NCBI GenBank assembly: GCA_005116955.1
Contig: SWDI01000005.1
Span: 650,219 to 714,218 of the forward strand
DNA from: Nitrospira sp.
Lineage (GTDB): Bacteria > Nitrospirota > Nitrospiria > Nitrospirales > Nitrospiraceae
Reading direction: 5' to 3'
DNA: 64,000 nucleotides
This document shows, one piece after another, positions 52,598 through 63,105 of the stretch. Position 1 is the first letter of the stretch. Each line of letters begins with the position of its first letter. The notes under the pieces were generated by a model. The model had not been told where the DNA came from. It ran no database searches and saw only the letters and a list, made by a program, of their open reading frames with translations. The translations under genes and the position numbers were made by a program.

Positions 52598-53206
52598 TCA
52601 GAGTTGAATTCCAGAAAAGGCCATGAACCCAAGGGCCATCAACCCCGCGGTGATGAAGGTGACGCCCAGTCCCTGTAACCCTTCTGGTATGTCGGAATAC
52701 TTGAGCTTCTCACGCACCCCTGCCATTGCCACAATCGCGAGTGCCCATCCGACACCGGAGCCCACACCATAGGTGACGCTCTCACTAAAGTTATAGTCGC
52801 GTTCGACCATAAACAGACAGCCTCCGAGAATGGCGCAGTTGACGGTAATCAGCGGCAAAAAGATCCCCAGCGAGTTGTACAGGCTCGGGACGTATCGGTC
52901 GAGAAACATTTCCAGGACCTGGACGACCGCCGCAATGACGCTGATGTAGGTGATGAGCCCAAGGAAATCCAGACTCATCTCAGAGAGCCCCGCCCATGCC
53001 AGCGCGCCGTCACGGATCAGAAACTGGTAGATCAGGTTATTGATCGGGATGGTCAGACTTTGGACGACGACCACCGCAATGCCGAGTCCGAGTGCCGTGC
53101 CGATTTTTTTCGAGACGGCTAGAAACGTGCACATGCCGAGAAAAAACGTCAGCGCAAGATTCTCGACGAAGACCGCTTTGATAAACAGATTGACCAGGTC
53201 CATCAT
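52598..53206 (-). CDS. nqrE: Na+-NQR subunit E
   Basis: A 202-residue membrane subunit with six helices. It has the family start [21 protein letters not shown], and [12 protein letters not shown] carries the cysteine that binds iron with NqrD. It overlaps the nqrD stop by 4 nt. Confidence 0.96.
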   Translation of the reverse strand: MMDLVNLFIKAVFVENLALTFFLGMCTFLAVSKKIGTALGLGIAVVVVQSLTIPINNLIYQFLIRDGALAWAGLSEMSLDFLGLITYISVIAAVVQVLEMFLDRYVPSLYNSLGIFLPLITVNCAILGGCLFMVERDYNFSESVTYGVGSGVGWALAIVAMAGVREKLKYSDIPEGLQGLGVTFITAGLMALGFMAFSGIQL

Positions 53207-53868
53207 GAGGCCACCTCCGGACGGGGCGCATGATAGATCTGGTACTCAGGTTGTTCCACTTGTGCCGGTTTCCAGGAGCGCACCACCCAAATGATCATGC
53301 CGATCAGGAAAAACGCACTCGGGGGCAGGAGCAACAAGCCGTTCGGCACATACCACCCGCCATCTCGATCAAGCGGGAGGATCGGATACCCGAACAGGGA
53401 ACCGGACCCCAACAGCTCGCGAATGATCCCGACGACCAGCAGCAGGGCGCTATAGCCGAGGCCGTTGCCGAGCCCATCAAGGAAACTGGGGAGCGGGGGA
53501 TGTTTCATCGCATAGGCTTCAGCGCGTCCCATGACGATACAGTTGGTGATGATCAACCCGACGAAGACCGACAGGTCTTTGCTGATACTGAACGCATAGG
53601 CTTTGATGAATTGATCGGTGACGATGACCAGCGACGAAATAATGGTCATCTGCACGATGATGCGAATGCTGCTCGGGATATGATTGCGGACCAGACTGAT
53701 GGCGGCATTGGAGAAGGCCGTGACGACCGTCAGCGCGATGCACATCGTGATCGTGGTCGAGAGTTTCGAGGTTACGGCCAGTGCCGAGCAAATCCCCAGG
53801 ACTTGTAGGATGACGGGGTTATTGTCGACGATCGGGTCGAACATGATTTTCTTGTGTTGGTACGACAT
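53203..53868 (-). CDS. nqrD: Na+-NQR subunit D
   Basis: A 221-residue membrane subunit. [23 protein letters not shown] and [18 protein letters not shown] contain the two cysteines facing those of NqrE. Six hydrophobic segments are present, with a slightly long hydrophilic C-terminal tail. It starts 6 nt after nqrC ends. Confidence 0.95.
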   Translation of the reverse strand: MSYQHKKIMFDPIVDNNPVILQVLGICSALAVTSKLSTTITMCIALTVVTAFSNAAISLVRNHIPSSIRIIVQMTIISSLVIVTDQFIKAYAFSISKDLSVFVGLIITNCIVMGRAEAYAMKHPPLPSFLDGLGNGLGYSALLLVVGIIRELLGSGSLFGYPILPLDRDGGWYVPNGLLLLPPSAFFLIGMIIWVVRSWKPAQVEQPEYQIYHAPRPEVAS

Positions 53869-53873
53869 GCGCG

Positions 53874-54683
53874 TTAGCTCCTTTCGCGACGCAACCGGGA
53901 CAGGTACGGCCCGTACCCCTTGTCGCTCAACCAGAACTTCAGCAAATTCTCCACCCCTCGGGAGGTGATGGTGGCGCCAGCAAGTGCGTCAACCTGGTGG
54001 TGAGACTCCGGGGTGGAACTGTCAACCGCGACCTTCGTTACTTCAACCTGAACTTTCCATTTTTCGTCGAAGAGGACTTTGCCGGTCCATTGTGCTCGCC
54101 ACTTGGGATTGTCGACCTCACCGCCGAGCCCAGGGGTCTCGGCATGCTGATAGAAGCGGAGGCCCTGCACCGTTCGTAGATCTTCCTCAAGGGCAAGAAA
54201 TCCGTACATCGTGGACCAGAGCCCGTAGCCGTACACCGGCAGGATCAGTTTCTTCAAGTCGCCGTTCTCACCGACAATCCGATAGACCGGCAGATAGCGC
54301 GGTTCGCGTCTGATCCCCGCCAGGTCTTCTCGGCGGGTGAGTTCGATAGAGATCACGGGATCCTTTCCGGCCTTGACGATATTAAAGGTGTCAGGATCGA
54401 TCCCCTTCACCTCGTCGCCGGTTGCCAGTTCGACCATACGAGGGTCAATCCGTTTCAGCGCTTGTTCTTCCGTCAGTCCCTCTTTAAGGAGGCCGGAGAC
54501 CGCAATCACATTCCGTATGAGATCGGCCTTCTTATTCGATTCCTGAATCGGTCGAAGGAGCACTGCCGCGCCGGCGACCACCACCGAGCAGACCAGACAG
54601 ACGACAAACGTCACCAGCAGCGTCCTGCTCGCACTCTCAACCGGCGCAGTGGAGACGGCGGAATCGGATTCAGACGCGGACAT
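53874..54683 (-). CDS. nqrC: Na+-NQR subunit C
   Basis: A 269-residue subunit with one N-terminal membrane helix ([19 protein letters not shown]) and a periplasmic FMN domain. The FMN-attachment motif is [10 protein letters not shown], where most NqrC proteins have SGAT; the acceptor Thr is kept. It overlaps nqrB by 14 nt. Confidence 0.95.
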   Translation of the reverse strand: MSASESDSAVSTAPVESASRTLLVTFVVCLVCSVVVAGAAVLLRPIQESNKKADLIRNVIAVSGLLKEGLTEEQALKRIDPRMVELATGDEVKGIDPDTFNIVKAGKDPVISIELTRREDLAGIRREPRYLPVYRIVGENGDLKKLILPVYGYGLWSTMYGFLALEEDLRTVQGLRFYQHAETPGLGGEVDNPKWRAQWTGKVLFDEKWKVQVEVTKVAVDSSTPESHHQVDALAGATITSRGVENLLKFWLSDKGYGPYLSRLRRERS

Positions 54684-55884
54684 GGCGGCGAAGCCTCCGT
54701 CGGATATTCAGCTGAATGACCGTATAATCAATCAGGGGTGCGAATACATTAGCAAACAAAATCGTGAGCATCACGCCTTCAGGAAACGCGGGATTCGCCA
54801 CGCGGATCAGCACGGTCATCGCCCCGATCAGAATACCGAAGGCCCAGCGCCCGGCACTCGTCATGGCGGCTGACACGGGGTCGGTGGCCATGAAGACCGC
54901 GCCGAAGGCAAACCCGCCCAGCACCAGGTGCCAGTACCAGGGCATCGCCACCATAGGATTGGTCTCGCTGCCGATCATATTGAACAGGAGCGAAGCTCCG
55001 ACCATTCCTACAAAGCACCCGACGATAATGCGCCAGGAAGCGACCCCTGTATAGATCAGGAATGCTGCGCCGAGCAGACAGGCCAGAGTGGAGGTTTCCC
55101 CCAGGGAGCCTGGCACCAGGCCGAGAAAGGCATTCCACCAGGTCAGGCCTCCCTTGATGATCTCGTCGACGCCGCCCACTTTCCCAAGGCTGAGCGCGGT
55201 CGCGCCGGAATAGCCATCGACCGCTACCCACACGCGGTCACCCGAAATTTCGGCGGGGTAGGCGAAAAACAGAAACGCCCGAGCGGTCAGGGCGGGATTG
55301 AGAAAATTCTTGCCTGTCCCGCCGAAGATTTCTTTGCCGAGGACCACGCCGAAGCTGATTCCGATGGCGACCATCCAGAGAGGCATATTGGGTGGCAGCG
55401 TCAGCGTGAAGAGCATGGAGGTGACTAGGAAACCTTCATTGATCTCTTTCTGGCGCACCGTGGAAAAGACCGTTTCCCAGATACCGCCGACGATCAAGGT
55501 CACCAGATAGATCGGCAAAAAGTACAAGAAGCCATGGACCGTATTGGCCAGAATACTGCCGGCATCAAACCCGATATGGAGCGTTGCCAGCAGGTCATAC
55601 CGCCAGCCTGTCTTGGCCATCCCCATTTTGGCGAGGGCCAGATTCGCCTGATAGCCTGTGTTGAACCAGCTCCACAGGATGCAGGGAATCAGCGCCACCA
55701 CCACGTACACCATCAATCGCTTCAGATCGATGCCATCTCGCACATGCGGCGCGTGGTGCGTGGTTTCGGGAGAGGAATAGAAAAACCCATCGACCATCTC
55801 AAACACGGGATAGTACTTTTCATATCGGCCGCCCTTGGCAAACAGGGGCCGGAGACGATCAAGATAGCCTTTCATGCCTGCCAT
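54670..55884 (-). CDS. nqrB: Na+-NQR subunit B
   Basis: A 404-residue membrane subunit with about ten helices. DGYSGATALSLGKVGG holds the FMN-attachment Thr, and HVRDGIDLKRLMVYVVVALIPC and FFGGTGKNFLNPALTARAFLFF (from the frame) are family blocks. It contains the sodium path in the known complex. It shares one base with the nqrA stop. Confidence 0.96.
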   Translation of the reverse strand: MAGMKGYLDRLRPLFAKGGRYEKYYPVFEMVDGFFYSSPETTHHAPHVRDGIDLKRLMVYVVVALIPCILWSWFNTGYQANLALAKMGMAKTGWRYDLLATLHIGFDAGSILANTVHGFLYFLPIYLVTLIVGGIWETVFSTVRQKEINEGFLVTSMLFTLTLPPNMPLWMVAIGISFGVVLGKEIFGGTGKNFLNPALTARAFLFFAYPAEISGDRVWVAVDGYSGATALSLGKVGGVDEIIKGGLTWWNAFLGLVPGSLGETSTLACLLGAAFLIYTGVASWRIIVGCFVGMVGASLLFNMIGSETNPMVAMPWYWHLVLGGFAFGAVFMATDPVSAAMTSAGRWAFGILIGAMTVLIRVANPAFPEGVMLTILFANVFAPLIDYTVIQLNIRRRLRRHVRV

Positions 55885-57242
55885 CAGCCTTCTCTCTCAA
55901 TCTGGCTCAGCACGTTCCGCAGCACCGGGCCGTAGTCGTTCTTGCCGACACACACGAAAGAGCACAAGGCGAGGTCTTCCTCATCCAGTTCCATGCAGCC
56001 CAACTGTTGCGCCATGTCAGTGTCGCCCACCATTAGGTAGCGCAGCAACTGCGTCGGGAGGATGTCCAGCGGCATGATATCTTCGAAGTTGCCGAAGGGC
56101 ACCATGGCGCGTAGACCTCCGTTTAGCCCGGTGGTCAACCCAAACTCTTCCCGTCGGTAACGGAAGAGACTCGATAGCATGACGTTACTCTGGGAGAATG
56201 TGTTCCGCCCAGGTGTGAACCAGCCCATGAACGTTCGTTCGACCCCTTCCGGAATCACGGATATCTGAAGGTGATGGCGCCCCAGATAGGACGACCAGCT
56301 AGCTGCGTGACGCCCCGACAAGATCGAGCCGGAGATGACGCGGCTCTCACCATCTTGAACCTCACCCTCGATCAACTCCTCGATACAGGCGCCGAGCCTG
56401 GTCTGCAACAGGCGTGGCTGTTTCACGTGAGGTCCGCCTAGCGCGACGATGCGCGTGGTCGATAAGCGGCCGCTGGTAAACAGCTTGCCGATCGCGATTA
56501 CCTCTTGGTAGTTGAGGTGCCAGACCACCTTGTTGACGTCGACCGGTTCGAGGAAATGAATGTGCGTCCCCGGCAGACCGGCTGGATGAGGACCTTCGAA
56601 GCTCGCCTGGCGTACGTGGCTCAGACCCTGTGGCAACGGCAGTTCCGCAGTGGGTGACTTGCACACCCACAGTGGCATGGTGCCCAGGCGAGACAGCACC
56701 GTCAGGCCATGGCGGAACGACTCAGCCTCCGCTGTAATAAGTGGAACAGGATTGGCGGCCAGCGGGTTGCTGTCCATCGCGGTTATGAAGATGGCCGCTG
56801 GACGTGTGGTCGGGTCGGCGATCTTGCTATACGGACGCGCACGTACGGCCACCCACAGACCTGATGCCAAGAGATTGTCCACCACCTGCGTGTCGGTCAG
56901 GCTGGCCAGTTGGTCGACAGGGTAGGATGCAAAGGTCTCCTCGTCTTCGGTGTCGTCGAGCCGGATGACGACCGACTGGAGCAGGCGTTGCGCTCCACGG
57001 TGGATCGCACGCACTGTGCCGGCACCCGGGGCCGTGATGCGTACGCCGGGTAACTTCTTGTGCTCGAACAATGCTTGGCCGAGCTTCACCTTGTCCCCTT
57101 CGGCGACGAGCATGGCGGGCTTAAGATCAACATGATCCACGCCAAGCACGCCAACGTGGCGGACAGGTTTGGCGACATGGACTAGCTGCTCCGGTTTCCC
57201 GCTGATCGGCACATCCAGTCCCTTTTTAATTCTGATCATCAT
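55884..57242 (-). CDS. nqrA: Na+-NQR subunit A
   Basis: A 452-residue subunit beginning IRIKKGLDVPISGKPEQ, the standard NqrA N terminus; ATG 57242 or 57239 is therefore preferred to the frame start at 57281. ALGGPHVKQPRL and the C-terminal LDILPTQLLRYLMVGDTDMAQQLG fit the family. First gene of the nqrABCDEF-apbE-nqrM operon. Confidence 0.95.
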   Translation of the reverse strand: MMIRIKKGLDVPISGKPEQLVHVAKPVRHVGVLGVDHVDLKPAMLVAEGDKVKLGQALFEHKKLPGVRITAPGAGTVRAIHRGAQRLLQSVVIRLDDTEDEETFASYPVDQLASLTDTQVVDNLLASGLWVAVRARPYSKIADPTTRPAAIFITAMDSNPLAANPVPLITAEAESFRHGLTVLSRLGTMPLWVCKSPTAELPLPQGLSHVRQASFEGPHPAGLPGTHIHFLEPVDVNKVVWHLNYQEVIAIGKLFTSGRLSTTRIVALGGPHVKQPRLLQTRLGACIEELIEGEVQDGESRVISGSILSGRHAASWSSYLGRHHLQISVIPEGVERTFMGWFTPGRNTFSQSNVMLSSLFRYRREEFGLTTGLNGGLRAMVPFGNFEDIMPLDILPTQLLRYLMVGDTDMAQQLGCMELDEEDLALCSFVCVGKNDYGPVLRNVLSQIEREG

Positions 57243-57352
57243 GGCAGTTGCAAAGACAGTCACGCTGTCGAGCTGGGTCAACGAGCGATCGTTAAAGGGT
57301 GATGTATTGTTTACACCACCGGATGAGCGTTTCCTTTTTATCCATCATGAGC

Positions 57353-57370
57353 GCCGCCATATAGGGCGGC
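57353..57370 (-). promoter_or_regulatory. Hairpin and promoter-like site upstream of nqrA
   Basis: GCCGCC at 57353-57358 pairs with GGCGGC at 57365-57370 around ATATAG. Further upstream on the minus strand lies TTGACA (57421-57426), a perfect -35 box, although the matching -10 (TTGTAC at 17 nt) is weak. The hairpin would be in the nqrA leader. Confidence 0.4.
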
Positions 57371-57516
57371 AGTAAACCATAGGGGCAAATTGCCGCAGTA
57401 CAACTGTTTGGGCATCTTGCTGTCAAGCCTCATTCTTGGGTCAGAATGTCAGATGGCTTGCCAGGGGTGTGTCTCTTAATCAGAACGGACATACTAGCAT
57501 CAATGAAGGTGAGCAA

Positions 57517-59028
57517 GTGGCGAAATCCGAGAACGTCGTGGTACACAGAACCATGACTCGGCGCACACTGGAAACCCTCTCCTTCGACAACACCTATGCG
57601 CGGCTTCCACAAGTCTTTCATGCGCGATTGAACCCCACTCCCTTTAGCGCTCCGCCCTATCTCGTTCATGCCAACCCTGCGGCAGCCGAGCTGATCGATC
57701 TCGATCCAGAACAATGTACGAGGCCAGAATTCTCGGCGCTTTTTGGCGGGAGCGCGTTGGCGCCTGGCATGGAGCCGTTGGCCATGCTGTATTCCGGCCA
57801 TCAGTTCGGTGTCTATGTTCCGCAACTTGGTGACGGACGTGCGATCCTGCTTGGGGAGGCAACGAACGAACGAGGAGAACGGTGGGATCTGCACCTGAAA
57901 GGGGCGGGGATGACACCGTTCTCACGCGATGGAGACGGCCGGGCGGTGCTGCGCTCGACGATCCGTGAGTATCTCTGCTGCGCGGCCATGCAGGGGCTTG
58001 GCATCCCGACGACGCAGGCACTCTGCCTCGTCGGCAGTGACGACAAGGTCTATCGCGAACAGATCGAGACTGGCGCGATGGTGGTCCGCATGGCGCCGTC
58101 ACATGTCCGCTTCGGTACATTCGAGGTCTTCTACTACCGAAAGCAACATGAGCATCTGAAAACGCTGGCCGACTATGTGATCGAGCACCACTTTCCACAT
58201 CTTCGTGAGGATGGCGACAAGTACGCCCGGTTCTTTACCGATGTCGTCGAGCGCACTGCACGGTTGATCGCTCAGTGGCAGGCCGTCGGTTGGGCGCATG
58301 GGGTCATGAACACCGACAATATGTCGATCCTCGGCCTGACGCTGGACTATGGGCCGTACGGCTTCATGGATGAGTACGACGCCGGCTTCATCTGTAATCA
58401 CTCAGACCACAACGGCCGCTATGCCTTCAATCAGCAGCCCTACATCGGGCTCTGGAATCTGAGCTGCTTGGCACAAGCCTTGGTGCCATTGGTGGAAAAA
58501 GCTGTGTTGAAAGCAGGCCTGGAGACCTATCAGCCCCTATTTGATCGGGAATATCAGAGGCAGATGCGGGCGAAATTCGGATTGGTCGACGCGCAGCCGG
58601 AAGACGACGAATTCATTCGCGACTTCATGGGCTTGCTCCAGGGCAGCCATGCGGATTACACGATCGTATTCAGGGAATTAAGCACGTTTTCCACGGCGGA
58701 GGACGCGACGAACGACAGACTGCGAGAACACTTCCTCAGCCGTGATCGGTTTCACGAGTGGGCCGTGCGCTATCGAGATCGGCTGCGGAGTGAACGCAGC
58801 CATGACGATGACCGGCGTGAGAGGATGAATCGTGTGAATCCCAAGTACGTGCTGCGCAACTATCTTGCTCAGACCGCGATTGAGAAAGCACAACACAAGG
58901 ACTTCTCCGAGATCGACCGCCTCTTCACGCTGCTGCAAGAGCCCTTCAAGGACCAGCCTGGCATGGACGCCTACGCCCTTCCGCCACCCAACTGGGGTAA
59001 ACACCTCTCCGTGAGCTGCTCGTCGTAG
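57517..59028 (+). CDS. selO: SelO-type pseudokinase-fold AMPylase (YdiU)
   Basis: A protein of about 503 residues (GTG 57517 with GAAGGTGAG upstream; ATG 57553 also possible). It has SFDNTYARLP, LYSGHQFGVYVPQLGDGRA, LHLKGAGMTPFSRDGDGRAV, RTARLIAQWQAVGWAHGVMN and the CS-containing C terminus. Bacterial SelO transfers AMP to protein Ser/Thr/Tyr and responds to oxidative stress. The C-terminal Cys replaces the selenocysteine of animal SelO. Confidence 0.95.
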   Translation: MAKSENVVVHRTMTRRTLETLSFDNTYARLPQVFHARLNPTPFSAPPYLVHANPAAAELIDLDPEQCTRPEFSALFGGSALAPGMEPLAMLYSGHQFGVYVPQLGDGRAILLGEATNERGERWDLHLKGAGMTPFSRDGDGRAVLRSTIREYLCCAAMQGLGIPTTQALCLVGSDDKVYREQIETGAMVVRMAPSHVRFGTFEVFYYRKQHEHLKTLADYVIEHHFPHLREDGDKYARFFTDVVERTARLIAQWQAVGWAHGVMNTDNMSILGLTLDYGPYGFMDEYDAGFICNHSDHNGRYAFNQQPYIGLWNLSCLAQALVPLVEKAVLKAGLETYQPLFDREYQRQMRAKFGLVDAQPEDDEFIRDFMGLLQGSHADYTIVFRELSTFSTAEDATNDRLREHFLSRDRFHEWAVRYRDRLRSERSHDDDRRERMNRVNPKYVLRNYLAQTAIEKAQHKDFSEIDRLFTLLQEPFKDQPGMDAYALPPPNWGKHLSVSCSS

Positions 59029-59155
59029 TCGGCTCTGACTGTTGCATTGCGGTGTAAGGGACCTCGGCTTCACTCTCAGGACGGTCTGTTGTAGAGTGTC
59101 GCGCGTGGCATCTACACGAAGATCTCTCTGACGCACCACATCTCTGAAAAGCCAG

Positions 59156-62100
59156 ATGGCAAAAAAACAAAGCGATTCCAAGATAGCGGTGGCAGGTGCC
59201 CTCACGCTCGTGCTGGCGCTGGCCGGCGTCATGCTGGTGAAAGAACCGCTGCGCAGCTCTCGACCAGTCGGAACGGGATTGGATATGAGAGCGACCGTCG
59301 AGGAGCAAACAGTGCGTGCCCGTTTGTGGGAAGATCCCGTGGCGGCGGTTCAGCGGGGCCTACGGGAAGTCAAGACGAGCCGGCCCTCCACCACTCCTGT
59401 TCCGCCGCTCACACAGCGGCTCCGATCACTCCGACACGCGATCGCAGATCGGGTCAAGGATGGCCATCATGTCACGGTCCTGCTGGTGACGACCAGCGGA
59501 GGACCCTATGTCGAAAGTACCGAGTCGCGGGTTCGTGATCGCTATGCCGTCGGGACGGCCCTCGGAGTGGCCTGTTATGTGCCGGAACAGGAGAGCCAAC
59601 TGTCCTTTGTCGACTGGGATCCGCAGGGTCCTCTTTCAGCCTTGCCGTACGAATGGTACCGACTCCGGAAGACGAGGGTGTGCGGCGAGGAAGGGGCACG
59701 TGCTCAGGACGTGCTGGTGGTCTGGTTTCCGGACGACGCACTGAGCCGGGGATTTTTTGCGAGTCTGACATCGTTCTCGCAAGCGCTCGTCTGCCGAGAA
59801 GCTGAGAAGAAAAGCGAGTGCCTCCTCACGAATGATACGCGCAGGCTTGTTCGGTTGAATCCGAACCTGCAACAGGCCGTCACCTTCAAGATCCTGGGAC
59901 CTCGTACCTCTTCGGCCTTTCGGGCGCTGCTGGCCGAGGCGGGTGAATCGTATGCCGAGCCCCACGAAGGGGTCGGGGTCTGGCCGAATGCCGATGGCTG
60001 GATTGAGCTGTACTCCCCATGGAGCAGTGCGATGAAAGGGCTTCTGGCCTACGGACTCACAATGGGTGGTGGGAAAAATGCGGCCTGTGCCACGTATGCC
60101 GCCTGCGAGCAGGAATTCGCTCGCCGGTTGTCGGACGCGAATATCCGCTTGGCCTATGATATCGGGTCTGATGATCAGTTGTTCGACTCGTTAGTCGAGG
60201 AGTTGGAGCGCCGGCAGGTGCGGCTTGGGTGGGATGCCGTCATCCTGATTGGGGAATGGGATTCGTTCTATGGGCGAGCCCTTCCCATTGAATTTCGGGC
60301 TGCTGCCTGCACAAAGGTTGCAACGTTGTCCGAGTGGGATCTGGAACGCATCAAGGTGCCGGTGGAGATTAAGAGTTGGTGTTCCACGATTCCACAGGCC
60401 GTTGACCTACAGATTCAACGACAGGCCGACTATGAATCTCTGACCCTCAACGTCCATCGGTATAGCTATTTGAGCGGCCTCGATGGGGAAGTCCCAGGGG
60501 AGGACAAGGGGAAATCCGCTCGTGCCGACAACGGCAAGGAGAGCCAGCGGGATCGTCCGGAAGGGACGAGTCAGGTCGATTATGTACGGGCCTTGGTGAA
60601 TCGAATCCATGACGAGGGGGAGGGGGCTCGCGCCATCGGCATTTTGGGGACGGATCCCTATGATTCGCTCTTGATCCTCAAAGCCCTCCGTCCCGCATTC
60701 CCTCACGCCATTTTCTTTACGGTCGGCCTCGATGCCCGGCATCTGCACCCGAGCGAGTATAAATGGACACGCAACATGGTCATCGCCTCTCCCTTCGGGT
60801 TGCAGTTGGATGGTGGTTTGCAGCGAGATGTCCCGCCCTTCCGCAGCAGCTATCAGACCTCCACCTATTTCGCCGCGTTACAGGCGGTGGGCCATGTCCT
60901 GTGCCGCCGTGATGAGCAGGTTGGAACTCCGAGCGGTCCCTGTACCACCACCTATCATGCGGCATTGACACCCGACGACCGTCTCTACGATGCGGGATCT
61001 CATATCAGACTATTCGAGGCAGGCCGGAATGGGGCGGTGGACGTGAGCATCGTGAAGCAAGAAGCGGTGCGCACCATTCACCCTTTGCGCCCCGATCTGG
61101 GCCATACGGATGGATACGGCCAGCTGAGACAAGGCGTCGGATTTGACAATGCCGCCGTGGCCGCAGCGACAGCGGTGGGATTTGTCCTCGTGGTGGCGGT
61201 GGCCTGGAGCAACCAGCGTCTCTGGTCGGGCATCGTACGGTCTCCGCGTGCGCTGAGTACTGCGGCAGTGGTTCTTGTGGCGCTGTTTGCGGTGTTTGTC
61301 TTAGCTGGAGGGGCCGAGGCGTTGCTGGCCGGGCATGACAAAGGGGAGCCGTTCTCATGGACGGCCGGTGTCAGTATCTGGCCGAGCGAGCTGTTGCGGT
61401 TCTTCGTGGTGGTCCTGACCGTCCTCTTGTTCGTGAAGGGTGCCCGCGATCTCCAGAAAAACGGTGATCAGATCAGCGAGAAGTTTCAGTTCGAAGCGAC
61501 ATCGGGAGGGTACCGCCTTTCACTTCAGACCTTCTGGACGAATCTCCAGCGGGTCTACCATCCCCTCGCCACCATCGCCCCGATGAAGCTGGACCAGGCC
61601 TGGGTCCGGTATCGAGAAGCCAGTCGGCTGAGCCAGGGAATTGCGCGGACGTTCCTCTTGTTCATCCTGTACATGGGGGCGATGTGGGCCATCGGCTATT
61701 TTGTGTTGGACGAGGAATATATCCATCCCTGCCGTGGAGCCCTGAGTTGCAATGTGGACTCATTCATGACACTTGCCAGCGTCGGTATTGTGGTGCTGCT
61801 GAACCTGGCCGTGTTCGACGCGGTGATGCTATGCCGCCGGTGGATCGGATGGGTCATCAATTCGACGGGAGGGTGGTCCGACCACATCCGGAACGAGTAT
61901 CTGCGGAACTACGGGTTGGGTGAAGCGCAGAAAACAGAGTTCGAGAAATTACAGTATCTCGCTGTGGTAGACCTTATCGCGCGGAGGACGGAGGTGGTCA
62001 ATCGACTCATCCGTTATCCCTTCATCGCGCTCTTGATTATGATCGCGGCGCGCAACGAATATTTCGACATCTGGAATTACCCTCTCTTATTGCTGCTCTC

Positions 62101-62380
62101 CTGGTCGGTGAATGTGATGGTGGCGCTCCTCGGCGCGTTTCTCCTCTATCAATCGGCAAGCCGGGCGAAAGCGGAGATGCTCGCCGGGCTCAACCGGCAA
62201 ATCGTCCAGACCTTGGGAGTCGGGAAGGATCACGACGTTCGAGTGAAACAGATCCAGCACGTCATCAGCGAAGTGGAAGACAACGAACGGGGGGCCTTTG
62301 TCCCTCTCTATCAGCAGCCGGTCGTTGAATCGTCTCTGTATGGGTTGGTGGCGCTGCTTCAATATCTGTATCTTAGTTAG
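59156..62380 (+). CDS. Large membrane protein of unknown function, 1074 aa
   Basis: An N-terminal membrane helix (residues ~9-27) is followed by about 620 mostly hydrophilic residues and then six to eight membrane helices from about residue 660 to 1010, with a short cytosolic-looking tail. The soluble part has alternating alpha/beta segments such as ILGTDPYDSLLILKALRP and IFFTVGLDARHLHPSE, loosely like a periplasmic-binding-protein fold, but I recognise no family. Twelve or more Cys residues suggest disulfides outside the membrane. It lies 8 nt before an esterase gene. Confidence 0.78.
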   Translation: MAKKQSDSKIAVAGALTLVLALAGVMLVKEPLRSSRPVGTGLDMRATVEEQTVRARLWEDPVAAVQRGLREVKTSRPSTTPVPPLTQRLRSLRHAIADRVKDGHHVTVLLVTTSGGPYVESTESRVRDRYAVGTALGVACYVPEQESQLSFVDWDPQGPLSALPYEWYRLRKTRVCGEEGARAQDVLVVWFPDDALSRGFFASLTSFSQALVCREAEKKSECLLTNDTRRLVRLNPNLQQAVTFKILGPRTSSAFRALLAEAGESYAEPHEGVGVWPNADGWIELYSPWSSAMKGLLAYGLTMGGGKNAACATYAACEQEFARRLSDANIRLAYDIGSDDQLFDSLVEELERRQVRLGWDAVILIGEWDSFYGRALPIEFRAAACTKVATLSEWDLERIKVPVEIKSWCSTIPQAVDLQIQRQADYESLTLNVHRYSYLSGLDGEVPGEDKGKSARADNGKESQRDRPEGTSQVDYVRALVNRIHDEGEGARAIGILGTDPYDSLLILKALRPAFPHAIFFTVGLDARHLHPSEYKWTRNMVIASPFGLQLDGGLQRDVPPFRSSYQTSTYFAALQAVGHVLCRRDEQVGTPSGPCTTTYHAALTPDDRLYDAGSHIRLFEAGRNGAVDVSIVKQEAVRTIHPLRPDLGHTDGYGQLRQGVGFDNAAVAAATAVGFVLVVAVAWSNQRLWSGIVRSPRALSTAAVVLVALFAVFVLAGGAEALLAGHDKGEPFSWTAGVSIWPSELLRFFVVVLTVLLFVKGARDLQKNGDQISEKFQFEATSGGYRLSLQTFWTNLQRVYHPLATIAPMKLDQAWVRYREASRLSQGIARTFLLFILYMGAMWAIGYFVLDEEYIHPCRGALSCNVDSFMTLASVGIVVLLNLAVFDAVMLCRRWIGWVINSTGGWSDHIRNEYLRNYGLGEAQKTEFEKLQYLAVVDLIARRTEVVNRLIRYPFIALLIMIAARNEYFDIWNYPLLLLLSWSVNVMVALLGAFLLYQSASRAKAEMLAGLNRQIVQTLGVGKDHDVRVKQIQHVISEVEDNERGAFVPLYQQPVVESSLYGLVALLQYLYLS

Positions 62381-62388
62381 GGGGCTGC

Positions 62389-63105
62389 ATGCGTGAAGTG
62401 TCAGTCGGTGGATTAAAGGTCAGGCTCACCGGCGGAGTAGACGGGCAGGGGGGTGGTGACGGCCCTCTCGTCATGCTCCTCCACGGATTTGGCGCACCGG
62501 GGGATGATCTGGTGCCGCTGGCGGATGTGATCGATATTCCGGCCAAGACCCGCTGGCTCTTTCCGGAGGCTCCGCTTTCCCTGAACATGGGGTTCGGCGA
62601 TTCGCGTGCCTGGTGGATCATCGACTTTGCGCGCATCCAGGAAGATCGCGAAGCTGGTCGCATTCGTGATTTATCCATTGAAGTTCCCCAAGGCCTGGCC
62701 CTGGCACGTGAGCGGTTTCTAGCCTTTCTCAAAGAACTCCCGAAACAGCTCCCGATCGATTACAAGAAAACCGTGATCGGCGGCTTCTCACAGGGAGCAA
62801 TGCTCACCTGTGATGCTGTCTTGCAGACCGACTATCCATTTGCTGGGCTGGTGCAGCTATCCGGGAACTTGCTGGCTCAGGCGGTCTGGGAGCCACGTAT
62901 GCCGAAGCGGAAGGGGCTCCCGGTCTTTCAAAGCCACGGCACGCAAGACGACGTTCTTCCGAACATCGGAGCCGAGCGCCTCCGTGACGCACTGACGCAA
63001 GCGGGCCTCGCCGTAGAATGGCACAGCTTTCGTGGCGGGCATGAGATTCCCGAAGCGGTGCTGCGGCGACTGGGGCCGTTCATCACAAAGAGATTCAGAG
63101 GATGA
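62389..63105 (+). CDS. Phospholipase/carboxylesterase family hydrolase
   Basis: A 238-residue alpha/beta hydrolase: VMLLHGFGAPGDDL near the start, nucleophile elbow GGFSQGAML (GFSQG), the Asp in GTQDDVLP and His in FRGGHEIPEA. This is the YpfH/acyl-protein-thioesterase type, which cuts short ester bonds. It begins 8 nt after the membrane protein and overlaps the next gene by 4 nt. Confidence 0.9.
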   Translation: MREVSVGGLKVRLTGGVDGQGGGDGPLVMLLHGFGAPGDDLVPLADVIDIPAKTRWLFPEAPLSLNMGFGDSRAWWIIDFARIQEDREAGRIRDLSIEVPQGLALARERFLAFLKELPKQLPIDYKKTVIGGFSQGAMLTCDAVLQTDYPFAGLVQLSGNLLAQAVWEPRMPKRKGLPVFQSHGTQDDVLPNIGAERLRDALTQAGLAVEWHSFRGGHEIPEAVLRRLGPFITKRFRG

